Assembly: GCA_019136515.1 (NCBI GenBank)
Contig: JAGVUB010000092.1
Span: 1 to 61,122 of the forward strand
Length of the DNA: 61,122 nt
Source of the DNA: Verrucomicrobiota bacterium
GTDB lineage: Bacteria; Verrucomicrobiota; Verrucomicrobiia; Opitutales; Opitutaceae
Reading direction: 5' to 3'
Made by a program: the position numbers and the translations under genes. Positions 47,151-54,444 of the stretch are shown here, piece after piece; positions within the stretch are counted from its first letter, which is position 1, and the number at the start of each line of letters is the position of its first letter. The notes under the pieces were generated by a model that saw nothing but the letters and a program-made list of their open reading frames with translations, searched no databases and was not told where the DNA came from.

Positions 47151-47178
47151 AGGCCGCCTCACCCCGGGCGGCCTTTTT
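47151..47178 (+). terminator. Intrinsic terminator of the barrel protein gene
   Basis: AGGCCGCC (47151-47158) pairs with GGCGGCCT (47167-47174), followed by a T-tract. It lies 24 bp after the stop codon. Confidence 0.9.
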
Positions 47179-47243
47179 GTTGAGGCAGGCTTTCGGCCCC
47201 AGTCTTGACACGGGGAAGCCTTCGCGCTTTTTGTCCGCCCGAC

Positions 47244-47330
47244 ATGTTCAGCCTCGCCAACGCCTCCCGTAGCTCCCTCGTCGCCCTCCTGGTCGACGTA
47301 GTAGTCGCCTGCGTGCCGCGAGGGGTCTGA
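47244..47330 (+). CDS. ilvL: Leu/Val-rich leader peptide of the ilvBN attenuator
   Basis: The 28-residue frame begins MFSLANASRSS and contains LVALLVDVVVACV before its TGA. Four Leu and seven Val make up 11 of 28 residues, clustered at 12-24, and two consecutive Val codons are GTA, which is rarely used in GC-rich genomes. It stands between a -35 box and a terminator upstream of acetohydroxyacid synthase genes, exactly where a regulatory leader peptide is expected. It resembles in design the leader of the E. coli ilvBN operon, not in sequence. The name ilvL is by analogy. Confidence 0.82.
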   Translation: MFSLANASRSSLVALLVDVVVACVPRGV

Positions 47331-47349
47331 GCAAGTACTCACGATTTTC

Positions 47350-47386
47350 GCCCCCTCCGGTACCGCACCGGAGGGGGCTTTTGTTT
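47350..47386 (+). terminator. Attenuator terminator upstream of ilvB
   Basis: GCCCCCTCCGGT (47350-47361) and ACCGGAGGGGGC (47367-47378) form a perfect 12-bp stem with a 5-nt loop, followed by TTTTGTTTT. It precedes the ilvB start by 56 bp and follows the leader peptide stop by 19 bp. Confidence 0.93.
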
Positions 47387-47441
47387 TCCGAGGCTCCGTC
47401 GGGTGCAGAACCGGGGAGGGCGCCACCCAACGCCAACCACC

Positions 47442-49130
47442 ATGCAACACACCGGAGCCACCATCCTGCGCACTCTGCTCGAGCGCCAGGGCATCCACAC
47501 CCTCGCCGGCATCCCCGGCGGCGCGATCCTGCCGTTCTACGACGCCCTGCACGGGAGCGGCATCCGCCACATCCTGACCCGCCACGAGCAGGGCGCGGGC
47601 TTCCTCGCCCAGGGCATGGCGCGCGTCACCGGCCGCGCCGCCGTCTGTCTGGCGACCTCGGGACCGGGCGCGACCAACCTGCTCACCGCCATCGCGGACG
47701 CGCGGCTGGACTCAATCCCGCTTGTGGCCATCACCGCGCAGGTGCCGCAGGCGTTGATCGGGACCGACGCGTTCCAGGAAGTGGACACGTACGGTCTCAC
47801 GTTGCCGATTACCAAGCACAACTTCCTCGTGCGCTCGATCGAGGAGCTGCTCGAAACGATCCCGCTCGCCTTCACGCTCGCCGAGTCGGGCCGCCCCGGC
47901 CCCGTGGCGGTCGACATCCCGAAGGATGTGCTCAACGCCCGGGCGGAGATCACCGCGTGGCCGGAGCCCGGCCGTCGCCGGGCGACGCCGCCGTGCACTG
48001 CGCCCGAGATCGAAGCGCTGGCCGCGCTCCTCGCCGGTGCGCGACGCCCGATGCTCTACCTGGGCGGCGGCGTGATCGGGGCCGGTGCGGCGGAGCTCGC
48101 CCGAACCCTTGCGCACCACATCGACGCTCCGGCGGTGACGACACTCATGGCGCTCGGCACGCTCACGGCCGACGATCCGCTGAACATGGGCATGCTCGGC
48201 ATGCATGGAGGGAAGGGGACCAACCTGCTCATGCGCGAGGCCGACGTGATCTTCGCCATCGGCGCGCGCTTCGACGACCGCGCCACCGGCAAGGTCGCGG
48301 AGTTCTGCCCGCGGGCGGCGATCGCGCATCTCGACATCGACCGCGCGGAGCTCGGCAAGATCCGCGCCGCCACGCTCGCCCTCGCCGGCGACGCCGCCGA
48401 AACCCTCACGTGCCTGCTCCAGCGCCTGCCCGCGCAGGTCCATCCGGCGTGGCGAGCCCGGGCGGCGGAGCTGCGCGCCGCGTATCCGCTGATCCACCCC
48501 GCGCCGGCTCGGGAGCCGCTGCACCCGGTGAACCTCATCCGTTCGCTGGCGCGCCTGCTCCCCGACGATGTGATCGTGACCACCGACGTGGGCCAGCACC
48601 AGATGTGGGTGGCGCAGGCGTTCCCGTTCAACCGCCCGCGCACGTTTCTGACCTCGGGCGGACTGGGCACGATGGGCTTTGGCCTGCCCGCGGCGATCGG
48701 CGCCGCGCTCGCCGCCCCCGAGCGTCGCGTGGTCTGCGTGAGCGGCGACGGCTCGATCCTGATGAATATCCAGGAACTTGCCACGCTGGCCGACCTCGAC
48801 CTCCCGGTGGCGGTGCTGGTGTGCAACAACGCCCACCTCGGGCTTGTGCGCCAGCAGCAGGAGCTGTTCTACGGCCGGCGCTACTCGGCCTCCCGTTTCC
48901 AGTCGGCGACGGACTTCGCGGCCATCGCGCGCGGCTTCGGCCTGCGCGGCGTGACGCTCGATCCCGAGGACGATCCGCTCGGGCGGCTCGCGTCGGCGCT
49001 CGCCGCTCCCGGCCCGGTGCTGATCGACATCCCGATCCACGAGACGGCCAACGTGCTTCCGATGGTGCCGCCGGGCGCCGCCAACCACCTCACGATCACC
49101 GCAACCGAACTCGCCGCCGCCCATGCCTGA
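47442..49130 (+). CDS. ilvB: Acetohydroxyacid synthase catalytic subunit
   Basis: IlvB is the ThDP-dependent enzyme for the first common step of valine, leucine and isoleucine synthesis. The 562-aa protein has GIPGGAILPFYDAL, RHEQGAGFLAQG with the catalytic Glu, SGPGATNLLTAIADA, GMLGMHGGKGTN, FDDRATGK and the ThDP motif GDGSILMNIQELATLADLDL. The ATG at 47442 matches the usual start (MQHTGATILRTLLERQGI); an in-frame GTG at 47403 adds 13 unconserved residues. It is under the attenuator described above, and its stop overlaps ilvN by eight bases. Confidence 0.96.
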   Translation: MQHTGATILRTLLERQGIHTLAGIPGGAILPFYDALHGSGIRHILTRHEQGAGFLAQGMARVTGRAAVCLATSGPGATNLLTAIADARLDSIPLVAITAQVPQALIGTDAFQEVDTYGLTLPITKHNFLVRSIEELLETIPLAFTLAESGRPGPVAVDIPKDVLNARAEITAWPEPGRRRATPPCTAPEIEALAALLAGARRPMLYLGGGVIGAGAAELARTLAHHIDAPAVTTLMALGTLTADDPLNMGMLGMHGGKGTNLLMREADVIFAIGARFDDRATGKVAEFCPRAAIAHLDIDRAELGKIRAATLALAGDAAETLTCLLQRLPAQVHPAWRARAAELRAAYPLIHPAPAREPLHPVNLIRSLARLLPDDVIVTTDVGQHQMWVAQAFPFNRPRTFLTSGGLGTMGFGLPAAIGAALAAPERRVVCVSGDGSILMNIQELATLADLDLPVAVLVCNNAHLGLVRQQQELFYGRRYSASRFQSATDFAAIARGFGLRGVTLDPEDDPLGRLASALAAPGPVLIDIPIHETANVLPMVPPGAANHLTITATELAAAHA

Positions 49131-49410
49131 CACGAAGCAGCCCGCCACCACTGTCCTGGAACTTCGGGTGCGCAATCACCCGGGAGCGATGTCGCACATC
49201 ACCGGGTTGTTCGCCCGGCGCGCCTTCAATCTGGAGGCGATCGTCTGTGTGCCCGAGGCGGACCATGCGACCAGCCGCATGCTGCTGTTGGTCGCGGACG
49301 ATCCGAAACTCGAGCAGATGCAGCGGCAGCTCGAGAAGCTGCACGACGTGCTGGAGGTGCGGCACCGCGCCGATATCGGCGTCGGGTATTTTTCGGCGCT
49401 GCGGTGGTAG
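49123..49410 (+). CDS. ilvN: Acetohydroxyacid synthase small regulatory subunit
   Basis: The 95-aa protein is a single ACT domain: LELRVRNHPGAMSHITGLFARRAFNLEAIVCVPE, followed by RMLLLVADDPKLEQMQRQLEKLHDVLEVR. It binds valine and activates the catalytic subunit. The length and sequence are like the short IlvN of E. coli isozyme I, not the ~160-aa IlvH type. The start lies within the last codons of ilvB, indicating coupled synthesis of the two subunits. Confidence 0.95.
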   Translation: MPDTKQPATTVLELRVRNHPGAMSHITGLFARRAFNLEAIVCVPEADHATSRMLLLVADDPKLEQMQRQLEKLHDVLEVRHRADIGVGYFSALRW

Positions 49411-49563
49411 GCGGACGCCTCTCTGCCTGCGGTTACGCGCGCCATGCGGACAGGGCGCGTCGCGAGCTGCGCAATCGATGCGCTCACGCGCATCGCTACT
49501 TGTGTCCTCGTGGCGACGTTCGTGAGAACGTCGATTCCGGAGGAGTCCGCCGGCAGTGGGCAC

Positions 49564-49592
49564 GAAAAAGCCCCGGTCGGAGGACCGGGGCT
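49564..49592 (-). terminator. Intrinsic terminator of pal
   Basis: On the minus strand AGCCCCGGTC and GACCGGGGCT (49569-49578, 49583-49592) form a 10-bp stem with a 4-nt loop, followed by TTTTT, 28 bp after the pal stop. The stem arms are identical to those of the rho terminator. Confidence 0.9.
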
Positions 49593-49620
49593 TCTGAAGT
49601 ATCGAAAGGCTGAGGGCAGA

Positions 49621-50181
49621 TTACTGCTTGATGATCACAAGCTCGACGCGGCGGTCCTTGGACATCTCTTCGCCGGTGGCGTTCTCCTTCGCATCGAGGT
49701 CGCCCTTCGAGAGGGGCTCGAGGCGGATCACTTCGACGCCGAGCTTGGCGAGGTACTCCTTCACGGCGTTGGCGCGACGGTCGCCCAAGCCCATGTTGTA
49801 TTCAGCGGTGCCACGCCAGTCGCAGTGACCTTCGAGGAGGATCTGCTTCCCCTTGTAGTCGGCGGCGATCTTCTTGGCCGCCTCATCGAGCTTGGTGCGC
49901 TCGCTCTGCTTGATTGCGGAGCGATCGAAATCGAAATAGACCGTGGGAAGCACGCCGCGCTCAAGGTTGGCCGGATCTAGGTGACCGGCTCCGGCGGTGT
50001 TGCTCTCAAGCTGGTTGGCAGCGTCGGCACCGAAGTCGACACCCGTGGAGTTGAGCTGAGGGCTCCCCGAGCCGAATTGCGTGGCGCTCGGGTCCGGGCG
50101 CTTCGGTTTCTTCGGGCAGCCGGCGAGGAGGACGGCCGAACCAATCAGGATGAAACAGACGAGTTTCGAGAGCTTGTTCAT
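49621..50181 (-). CDS. pal: Peptidoglycan-associated lipoprotein Pal
   Basis: The 186-aa product has a lipoprotein signal (MNKLSKLVCFILIGSAVLLA, then GC; lipid-modified Cys22). A Ser/Asn-rich linker of ~50 residues precedes a C-terminal OmpA-like peptidoglycan-binding domain: VYFDFDRSAIKQSE, ILLEGHCDWRGTAEYNMGLGDRRANAV and MSKDRRVELVI. It anchors the outer membrane to the cell wall and is part of the Tol-Pal system; no tol genes are in the window. It is transcribed alone with its own terminator. Confidence 0.95.
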   Translation of the reverse strand: MNKLSKLVCFILIGSAVLLAGCPKKPKRPDPSATQFGSGSPQLNSTGVDFGADAANQLESNTAGAGHLDPANLERGVLPTVYFDFDRSAIKQSERTKLDEAAKKIAADYKGKQILLEGHCDWRGTAEYNMGLGDRRANAVKEYLAKLGVEVIRLEPLSKGDLDAKENATGEEMSKDRRVELVIIKQ

Positions 50182-50304
50182 GGAGAAAAGGGCCTATGCG
50201 TTGCGGAGCGCGGTTATCCGTAAAGCGCTCTGCTGGCGCAAGAAGAATGTCGGCCGGTGCAAGGCCGTGTCCGAGGTCAACTCGGGGTGTGCTGCCGCGT
50301 CGCG

Positions 50305-50970
50305 TCAGCGGGCGCCGCCGGGCGGGAGCGAACTGCGGTTGTCGACCAAGCCGATCTCGATCGCGTACCGGGTGAGGCTGGCGACGTCGTGCAGATCCAG
50401 CTTCCGCATCAGGTTCGTGCGGTGGTTGTCAACGGTCTTCACGCTGATGCCGAGCTTGGAGGCGATCTCCTTGGTGCTGTAGCTCTCGGCGACGAGCTGG
50501 AGGATTTCGCGCTCGCGGTCGGTGAGCAGGTCGTGGCTCGACGCGGCGGACGGGTTGGTGACGACGTTGAGCAGCAACGCCGCAACGGCCGGTCCGAAAT
50601 AGGTGCCGCCGTTGGCAACGGTCTGGATACCCTTGCGGAACTCGCTCAGGCCAGCGGTCTTCTCGACAAAACCATGGGCGCCGGCTTCGAGCATCTCGCG
50701 GACAAGAACGGGATTTTCGTAGCCCGAGAAGACGAGGTAACGGGTGTTCTTGAGCTGTTTGGCGAGGCGGCGGAGGAGATCGACGCCGTTGAGCCCGGGG
50801 AGCTTGGCGTCGAGGATGGCAAGGTCGGGCTTGGTCTCGAGGCACAGGGTGTAGGCCTGCTGGCCGTCGCCACACTCGCCGACGATCTTGAAATTCGGGT
50901 CGTTGCGCAGCATTTCCGCGAGCATTTCGCGGATGGCGGTCTGATCCTCAATGATGACAACGCGCTTCAT
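50305..50970 (-). CDS. NarL/FixJ-type response regulator
   Basis: The 221-aa protein has a receiver domain ([18 protein letters not shown]; phospho-acceptor Asp54 in [10 protein letters not shown]; the switch Lys in HGFVEKTAG). It also has a LuxR-type helix-turn-helix, [26 protein letters not shown] (~152-177), continuing to [13 protein letters not shown]. It is a DNA-binding transcriptional regulator. No histidine kinase is adjacent. The frame is open to 51051, and a GGAG lies before that upstream ATG. However, the 27 extra codons have a third-position composition unlike the gene and no similarity, so 50970 is chosen. Confidence 0.93.
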   Translation of the reverse strand: MKRVVIIEDQTAIREMLAEMLRNDPNFKIVGECGDGQQAYTLCLETKPDLAILDAKLPGLNGVDLLRRLAKQLKNTRYLVFSGYENPVLVREMLEAGAHGFVEKTAGLSEFRKGIQTVANGGTYFGPAVAALLLNVVTNPSAASSHDLLTDREREILQLVAESYSTKEIASKLGISVKTVDNHRTNLMRKLDLHDVASLTRYAIEIGLVDNRSSLPPGGAR

Positions 50971-51213
50971 CTTGCTAGGGGTGGAGACGGTTTGCCGGTC
51001 TGCGGACAACTGTCGTTCGAGAACGGAAGAAGGTTTATCTTGAGGGATCATCAGGGGAAACTCCGGATATGGCCAGAGGATCTATCGGCTCATCCGCAAA
51101 AAATTTCGCGAAATCTTTGGGGGGTAACGCCCAATCCGCTCCGATCGAGTTCCCCGAATGAGCGGCCCTGCGATGGCTGTGGAAACCGGTGCCGGCGGGG
51201 CCGGCGCAAAATA

Positions 51214-51288
51214 TGGTGGGTCGACCGGGATTCGAACCCGGAACCAACGACTTAAAAGGACGCTGCTCTACCGTTGAGCTATCGACCC
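51214..51288 (-). tRNA. tRNA-Lys (UUU)
   Basis: Reading the minus strand, the acceptor stem GGGTCGA pairs with TCGACCC. The D arm is GCTC/GAGC. The anticodon loop CTTTTAA carries TTT. The T arm is CCGGG TTCGAAT CCCGG, and CCA is encoded at 51214-51216. The anticodon stem (GCGTC/GTCGT) has a U-U mismatch at pair 30-40 and a terminal G-U, which is slightly unusual. A GC hairpin (GCCGGC repeated, 51191-51205) with TTT after it lies just downstream. Confidence 0.95.
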
Positions 51289-51854
51289 GAAAAATGAAGG
51301 GAAGTTAGTTGGTGGCCCGAACTTCCGCCGGCAAGCAGAAAGCGGAACAGCGATCGGGCCTTGGGCGCTGGAGGCATTGCTCGCATTCGCGAGCCAGTCG
51401 CGCTTGCGTCACGAGATCGGATGTTCGGGACGGCGGTGATTTCGGCGTTCGGAGTTGGTGGGTCCCGATGCGAGGCCGTCTCTGGCGCTCGATCTGTCTT
51501 CGAAGCAAGGCGACGCTGTACTTCCTGCCGCGGGGCTGTTCATCAGCGCTTGCCGTGACGGCGGAGTTGGGCGCTTGCGCTGTCGCCATGCGATCCACGG
51601 AACCTTCGGCCTCGATGGTTTTCTATGGAGCCATGCCGATGATCGCGGAATCTCCGGTCAGCTTTGGCGCAACGCGTTGGCGTGGCGCCGCCGTCGGCAT
51701 TGGGGTGGAGCGTTGCGCGCCGCCGCGAGGGGGCGGAAGGCCCCCGCTTGACCACTGCGGGCCGCGGCCCGAATGTGCCGGCCACTAAAGCTCCGCCGAG
51801 GCCAACACCGTGGGAACATTCAAAGAGTACGTGAGTCGCAACGAGGTTGAACGC
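51289..51854. other. 566-bp region without a supported gene
   Basis: Open frames exist on both strands (for example 51309-51788 on plus and 51305-51598 on minus). Their products are low-complexity Arg/Ser/Ala mixtures without recognisable motifs, and no frame stands out in codon composition. The base composition is less GC-rich than in the neighbouring genes. The stretch lies between tRNA-Lys and the ECF sigma gene and probably holds the promoters of both. I see no repeat or mobile element in it. Confidence 0.5.
51813..51837 (+). promoter_or_regulatory. Candidate ECF-type promoter of the sigma gene
   Basis: GGAAC (51813-51817) and GTC (51835-51837) are 17 bases apart, the arrangement of many ECF sigma-dependent promoters. 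It lies immediately before the ECF sigma gene, suggesting autoregulation. The predicted transcript would start only about 10 bases before the ATG, which weakens the case. Confidence 0.3.
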
Positions 51855-52460
51855 ATGTCAGCCAAAGCACAGGAAGTTGCACTCGACCGCCTGCTCGTCG
51901 ACCGGATCAAAGCCGGCGACGAAGGCGCGTTCAACGAGATGGTCGGCAAGTACTGGGACCGCATCTACTCGATGGTGCACCAACTCCTGCGCAACCAGCA
52001 GGACGCCGAGGAGGTCACCCAGGACGCGTTCATCCGGGCCCACCGCGGGCTCGGCAATTTCCGGGGCGACGCCGCCTTCTCGACCTGGCTCTACCAGATC
52101 GCGACCAACCTCGCGCGCAACCGCTACTGGTATTGGTGGCGCCGCAAACGCGACAAGACGGTCTCGTTCGACCAGCCGCTGGGCGACGACAGTGACAGCG
52201 CCACGCTCGCAGAGATCATCCCGGCCGATGTCGAATCGCCCGACGACATCTCGGTGACCAGCGAGTTCACCGAACGCGTGGCCACCTGCATGGAGAAGCT
52301 CGGCAAGAAACACCGGGAGATTCTCGTGCTGCGCAACGTACAGAACCATTCCTACGAGGAGATCGCCGAGATTCTCGGCATCAGCGTGGGCACCGTGAAG
52401 AGCCGGATCGCCCGGGCCCGCGAGGCCCTGCGCGAGCTGCTCGGGGAGGACTTCAAATGA
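51855..52460 (+). CDS. RNA polymerase ECF sigma factor
   Basis: The 201-aa protein has region 2 (FNEMVGKYWDRIYSMVHQLL, DAEEVTQDAFIRAHRGLGNF, FSTWLYQIATNLARNRYWYW) and region 4 (LGKKHREILVLRNVQNHSYEEIAEILG, then GTVKSRIARAREALRELL) but no regions 1 or 3. The ATG at 51855 has a GAGG eight bases upstream; an upstream in-frame GTG at 51810 is possible. It overlaps the next gene by ATGA, the standard layout of a sigma/anti-sigma pair. The signal it answers is unknown. Confidence 0.93.
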   Translation: MSAKAQEVALDRLLVDRIKAGDEGAFNEMVGKYWDRIYSMVHQLLRNQQDAEEVTQDAFIRAHRGLGNFRGDAAFSTWLYQIATNLARNRYWYWWRRKRDKTVSFDQPLGDDSDSATLAEIIPADVESPDDISVTSEFTERVATCMEKLGKKHREILVLRNVQNHSYEEIAEILGISVGTVKSRIARAREALRELLGEDFK

Positions 52461-53113
52461 CACACGAAAAATTCATCGAACTGCTGAACCTCTACCTCGA
52501 CGGGGCGCTTCCGCCTGCGGAGGCCGCCGCCCTCGAGCGCGACATCGCCGGCAACCTCGAGCATCGCCGGATCTACCGGCAGTATTGCCAGATGCAGAAC
52601 GCCTGCGGCGAACTCGCCGAGCGGTTCCGCGAGGAGGCCTCGCCGGCGCCGTACTTCCGGAAGGGCGCAGTGGTCGAACTTCCGGCGCGGGCGCAGGGCG
52701 GTTGGTTCCGCTCCGTCGCGCTCATGGCCAGCGGTGCGCTGGCGGCCTGCGTGGTGTTCGTGGCCGTGCAGCAGATCGCCCCGGACGCCGCCACACCCGG
52801 AATCGCCCAGAGTCAGCCGGCGCCCACCGCCACCCCGGCGACCATGGCGTCGCAGCCGGTGCCGTACACGATGACCGTGGCGACCGGCGCCAATCCCGCC
52901 GGGTTCCGCAACCCGTGGGCGGCGGCGGATCGCACCGTGGTCGACTTCAGCCGTCTTCCGGCCACCACCACGCCGCTGCTGCCGGCAAACTTGGCCAAGG
53001 CTCCGGTCGGAGAGGAACTCAAGGTCGAGCTGCAACCCTATGGCCAAGCGCCGGGCGCGCCGTTGCAGATGGAACAGATCGAGGCCGCCGCGTTCCAGTT
53101 TCAGCGGCAATAG
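52457..53113 (+). CDS. Probable membrane anti-sigma factor
   Basis: The 218-aa protein begins with an anti-sigma-like helical domain, FIELLNLYLDGALPPAEAAALERDI. It contains HRRIYRQYCQMQNAC, which is spaced differently from the HxxxCxxC zinc motif. One membrane segment (SVALMASGALAACVVFVAVQ, about residues 76-95) and a Pro/Ala/Thr-rich extracytoplasmic part of ~120 residues follow. Position, coupling to the sigma gene and topology support an anti-sigma role. The sensor part is not recognisable. Confidence 0.75.
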   Translation: MTHEKFIELLNLYLDGALPPAEAAALERDIAGNLEHRRIYRQYCQMQNACGELAERFREEASPAPYFRKGAVVELPARAQGGWFRSVALMASGALAACVVFVAVQQIAPDAATPGIAQSQPAPTATPATMASQPVPYTMTVATGANPAGFRNPWAAADRTVVDFSRLPATTTPLLPANLAKAPVGEELKVELQPYGQAPGAPLQMEQIEAAAFQFQRQ

Positions 53114-53142
53114 CCGGCCGACCCGAGGCCGCTTCTTTCCCG

Positions 53143-53172
53143 AGCGCTCGCCGTCAGGTGAGCGCTTTTTTG
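53143..53172 (+). terminator. Intrinsic terminator of the sigma/anti-sigma operon
   Basis: AGCGCTCGCC (53143-53152) pairs with GGTGAGCGCT (53157-53166; one G-U pair), followed by TTTTT. The 3' arm and T-tract overlap the last codons of ruvA on the opposite strand. Confidence 0.9.
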
Positions 53173-53678
53173 ATGAGCGCCTCGGTGGTCGCGCTGGCGC
53201 CGAGCGCGGCTTGGGCCTTGCGGATGGCCTTGTCAGCGTCCGGTGGGCGATAACCGAGGGCGACCAGTGCCGCCACGGCGTCCGCGAGGGCGGACGGCGC
53301 AGCACCGACCGGCGAGCCGGCGGCAACGCTGCCGGCGGGCACGATCGCCGAGACGGCGCCCATCTTGTCCTTCAGGTCGAGGATGATCCGCTCGGCGGTC
53401 TTGCGGCCGACGCCCGGACATTTCGAAAGCAGTTCGGCGTCGCTGCCCGCGATGGCGCCTTGGAGCGACGGGAGCGAGAGGTGGCTCATCAACGCCATCG
53501 CGACCTTCGGGCCGACGCCGCTCACTTTCTCGATGAGCAGGCGGAAGAAGTCGCGCTCGGCGGCGGTGGCGAAGCCGTAGATGGCCTGCGAGTCCTCGCG
53601 GTACACGACGTGCGTATTCAGGAACGTCGGTTGGCCGACGCCCGGGAGTTTCTCGGCGGTGGTGATCGGGACGTTCAC
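53154..53678 (-). CDS. ruvA: Holliday junction branch migration protein RuvA, N-terminus missing
   Basis: RuvA binds Holliday junctions and loads the RuvB helicase. The 174-aa product has the domain I remainder (VNVPITTAEKLP ... YREDSQAIYGFAT), the two helix-hairpin-helix motifs (VSGVGPKVAMALMS and CPGVGRKTAERIILDL) and the C-terminal RuvB-binding domain (AVAALVALGYRPPDADKAI). Family members are about 200 residues and begin with ~24 more residues up to VGYEV. Here the codons just before the GTG at 53678 do read GVGYE, but upstream of those the frame runs into dapB without RuvA-like sequence. The first beta-strands of the OB fold are therefore lacking. A deletion across the dapB-ruvA junction would explain this. 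Confidence 0.85.
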   Translation of the reverse strand: MNVPITTAEKLPGVGQPTFLNTHVVYREDSQAIYGFATAAERDFFRLLIEKVSGVGPKVAMALMSHLSLPSLQGAIAGSDAELLSKCPGVGRKTAERIILDLKDKMGAVSAIVPAGSVAAGSPVGAAPSALADAVAALVALGYRPPDADKAIRKAQAALGASATTEALIKKALT

Positions 53679-54439
53679 CTCGTAACCGACTCCCGGGCGG
53701 ACTTGGGTAGACCGAGCACGTCCTGCATGTCGTAGAGTCCGGCCGGTTTGCCGAACACCCAGCGGGCCGCGTGCAGGGCACCACGGGCGAGGATCGCCCG
53801 ATCGCCGGCCTTGTGGGTGAGCTCCACGCGCTCGCCGAGGGCGGCGAACAGGACGGTGTGATCACCGATGACATCGCCGCCGCGCAGGGCGTGGACGCCG
53901 ATCTCGCGCTTCGTGCGTTCGCCGACGATGCCGTGGCGGCCGTGGCGCAGATCGGCTTCGCGGAGGTCGCGGGCACGCATGAGGATCTCGAGGAGACTGG
54001 CGGCGGTGCCGCTGGGCGCGTCCTTCTTGAAGCGATGGTGCATCTCGACGACCTCCACGTCGAAGCTGTCGTCGAGCACGCGGGCGGCCTCGGCGACGAG
54101 GTGGAAGAGGACGTTGACGCCGACCGAGTAGTTGCTGGCCCAGACAGTCGGGATCGCGGCGGCCGCGCGAGCGGAGAGCTTCGCACGCTCCTCGCTGGAG
54201 TGGCCGGTGGTGCCGACGACCAGAGCCTTGCTGTGGCGAATCGCCAGATCGATCACGTTGGCCGTGACCGAGTGGTGGCTGAAATCGATGACGATGTCGC
54301 AGGCAGGGATCGCGGCGGCGAGATCGTCGCCGATGTCGACGGCGGCGGCGACGGCGAGGCCGGCGTCCTTGGCGGAGGCGAGGAGCGCCTGCCCCATGCG
54401 GCCCTTCGATCCGTTGATGAGAATGCGTGGTTGGGACAT
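53675..54439 (-). CDS. dapB: 4-hydroxy-tetrahydrodipicolinate reductase
   Basis: DapB is the NAD(P)H-dependent reductase after DapA in lysine and diaminopimelate synthesis. The 254-aa protein has the nucleotide loop NGSKGRMGQAL, DFSHHSVTAN, GTTGHSSEE, NYSVGVNVLFHL, EMHHRFKKDAPSGTA (catalytic His and Lys) and the typical end KPAGLYDMQDVLGL. Ten further residues (PKSARESVTR) follow the usual C-terminus and run up to the ruvA start. They probably result from the junction described under ruvA. It starts 5 bp after dapA. Confidence 0.95.
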   Translation of the reverse strand: MSQPRILINGSKGRMGQALLASAKDAGLAVAAAVDIGDDLAAAIPACDIVIDFSHHSVTANVIDLAIRHSKALVVGTTGHSSEERAKLSARAAAAIPTVWASNYSVGVNVLFHLVAEAARVLDDSFDVEVVEMHHRFKKDAPSGTAASLLEILMRARDLREADLRHGRHGIVGERTKREIGVHALRGGDVIGDHTVLFAALGERVELTHKAGDRAILARGALHAARWVFGKPAGLYDMQDVLGLPKSARESVTR

Positions 54440-54444
54440 GGTGA

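Larger units (their letters stand above)
47205..47386 (+). promoter_or_regulatory. ilvBN leader: promoter, leader peptide and attenuator
   Basis: A perfect -35 hexamer TTGACA at 47205-47210 is followed 17 bases later by a poor -10 (TTTTTG at 47228), 11 bp before the ATG of a 28-codon leader peptide (47244-47330). A strong intrinsic terminator (47350-47386) lies between leader peptide and ilvB. GAGGGG at the end of the leader coding sequence (47320-47325) can pair with CCCCTC (47352-47357) in the 5' arm of the terminator, giving a candidate antiterminator. Ribosome stalling at the upstream Leu/Val codons would leave GAGGGG free and favour read-through; completion of the peptide would cover it and favour termination. 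This is the logic of branched-chain amino acid attenuation, inferred from sequence. Confidence 0.8.

Noticed and set aside
50970-51051. Longer start for the response regulator at 51051 with a GGAG upstream
   Set aside because: The 27 extra codons have third-position composition unlike the gene and no family counterpart.
51309-51788. Possible gene between tRNA-Lys and the sigma factor
   Set aside because: Several overlapping frames on both strands with no motif and no preferred codon pattern.
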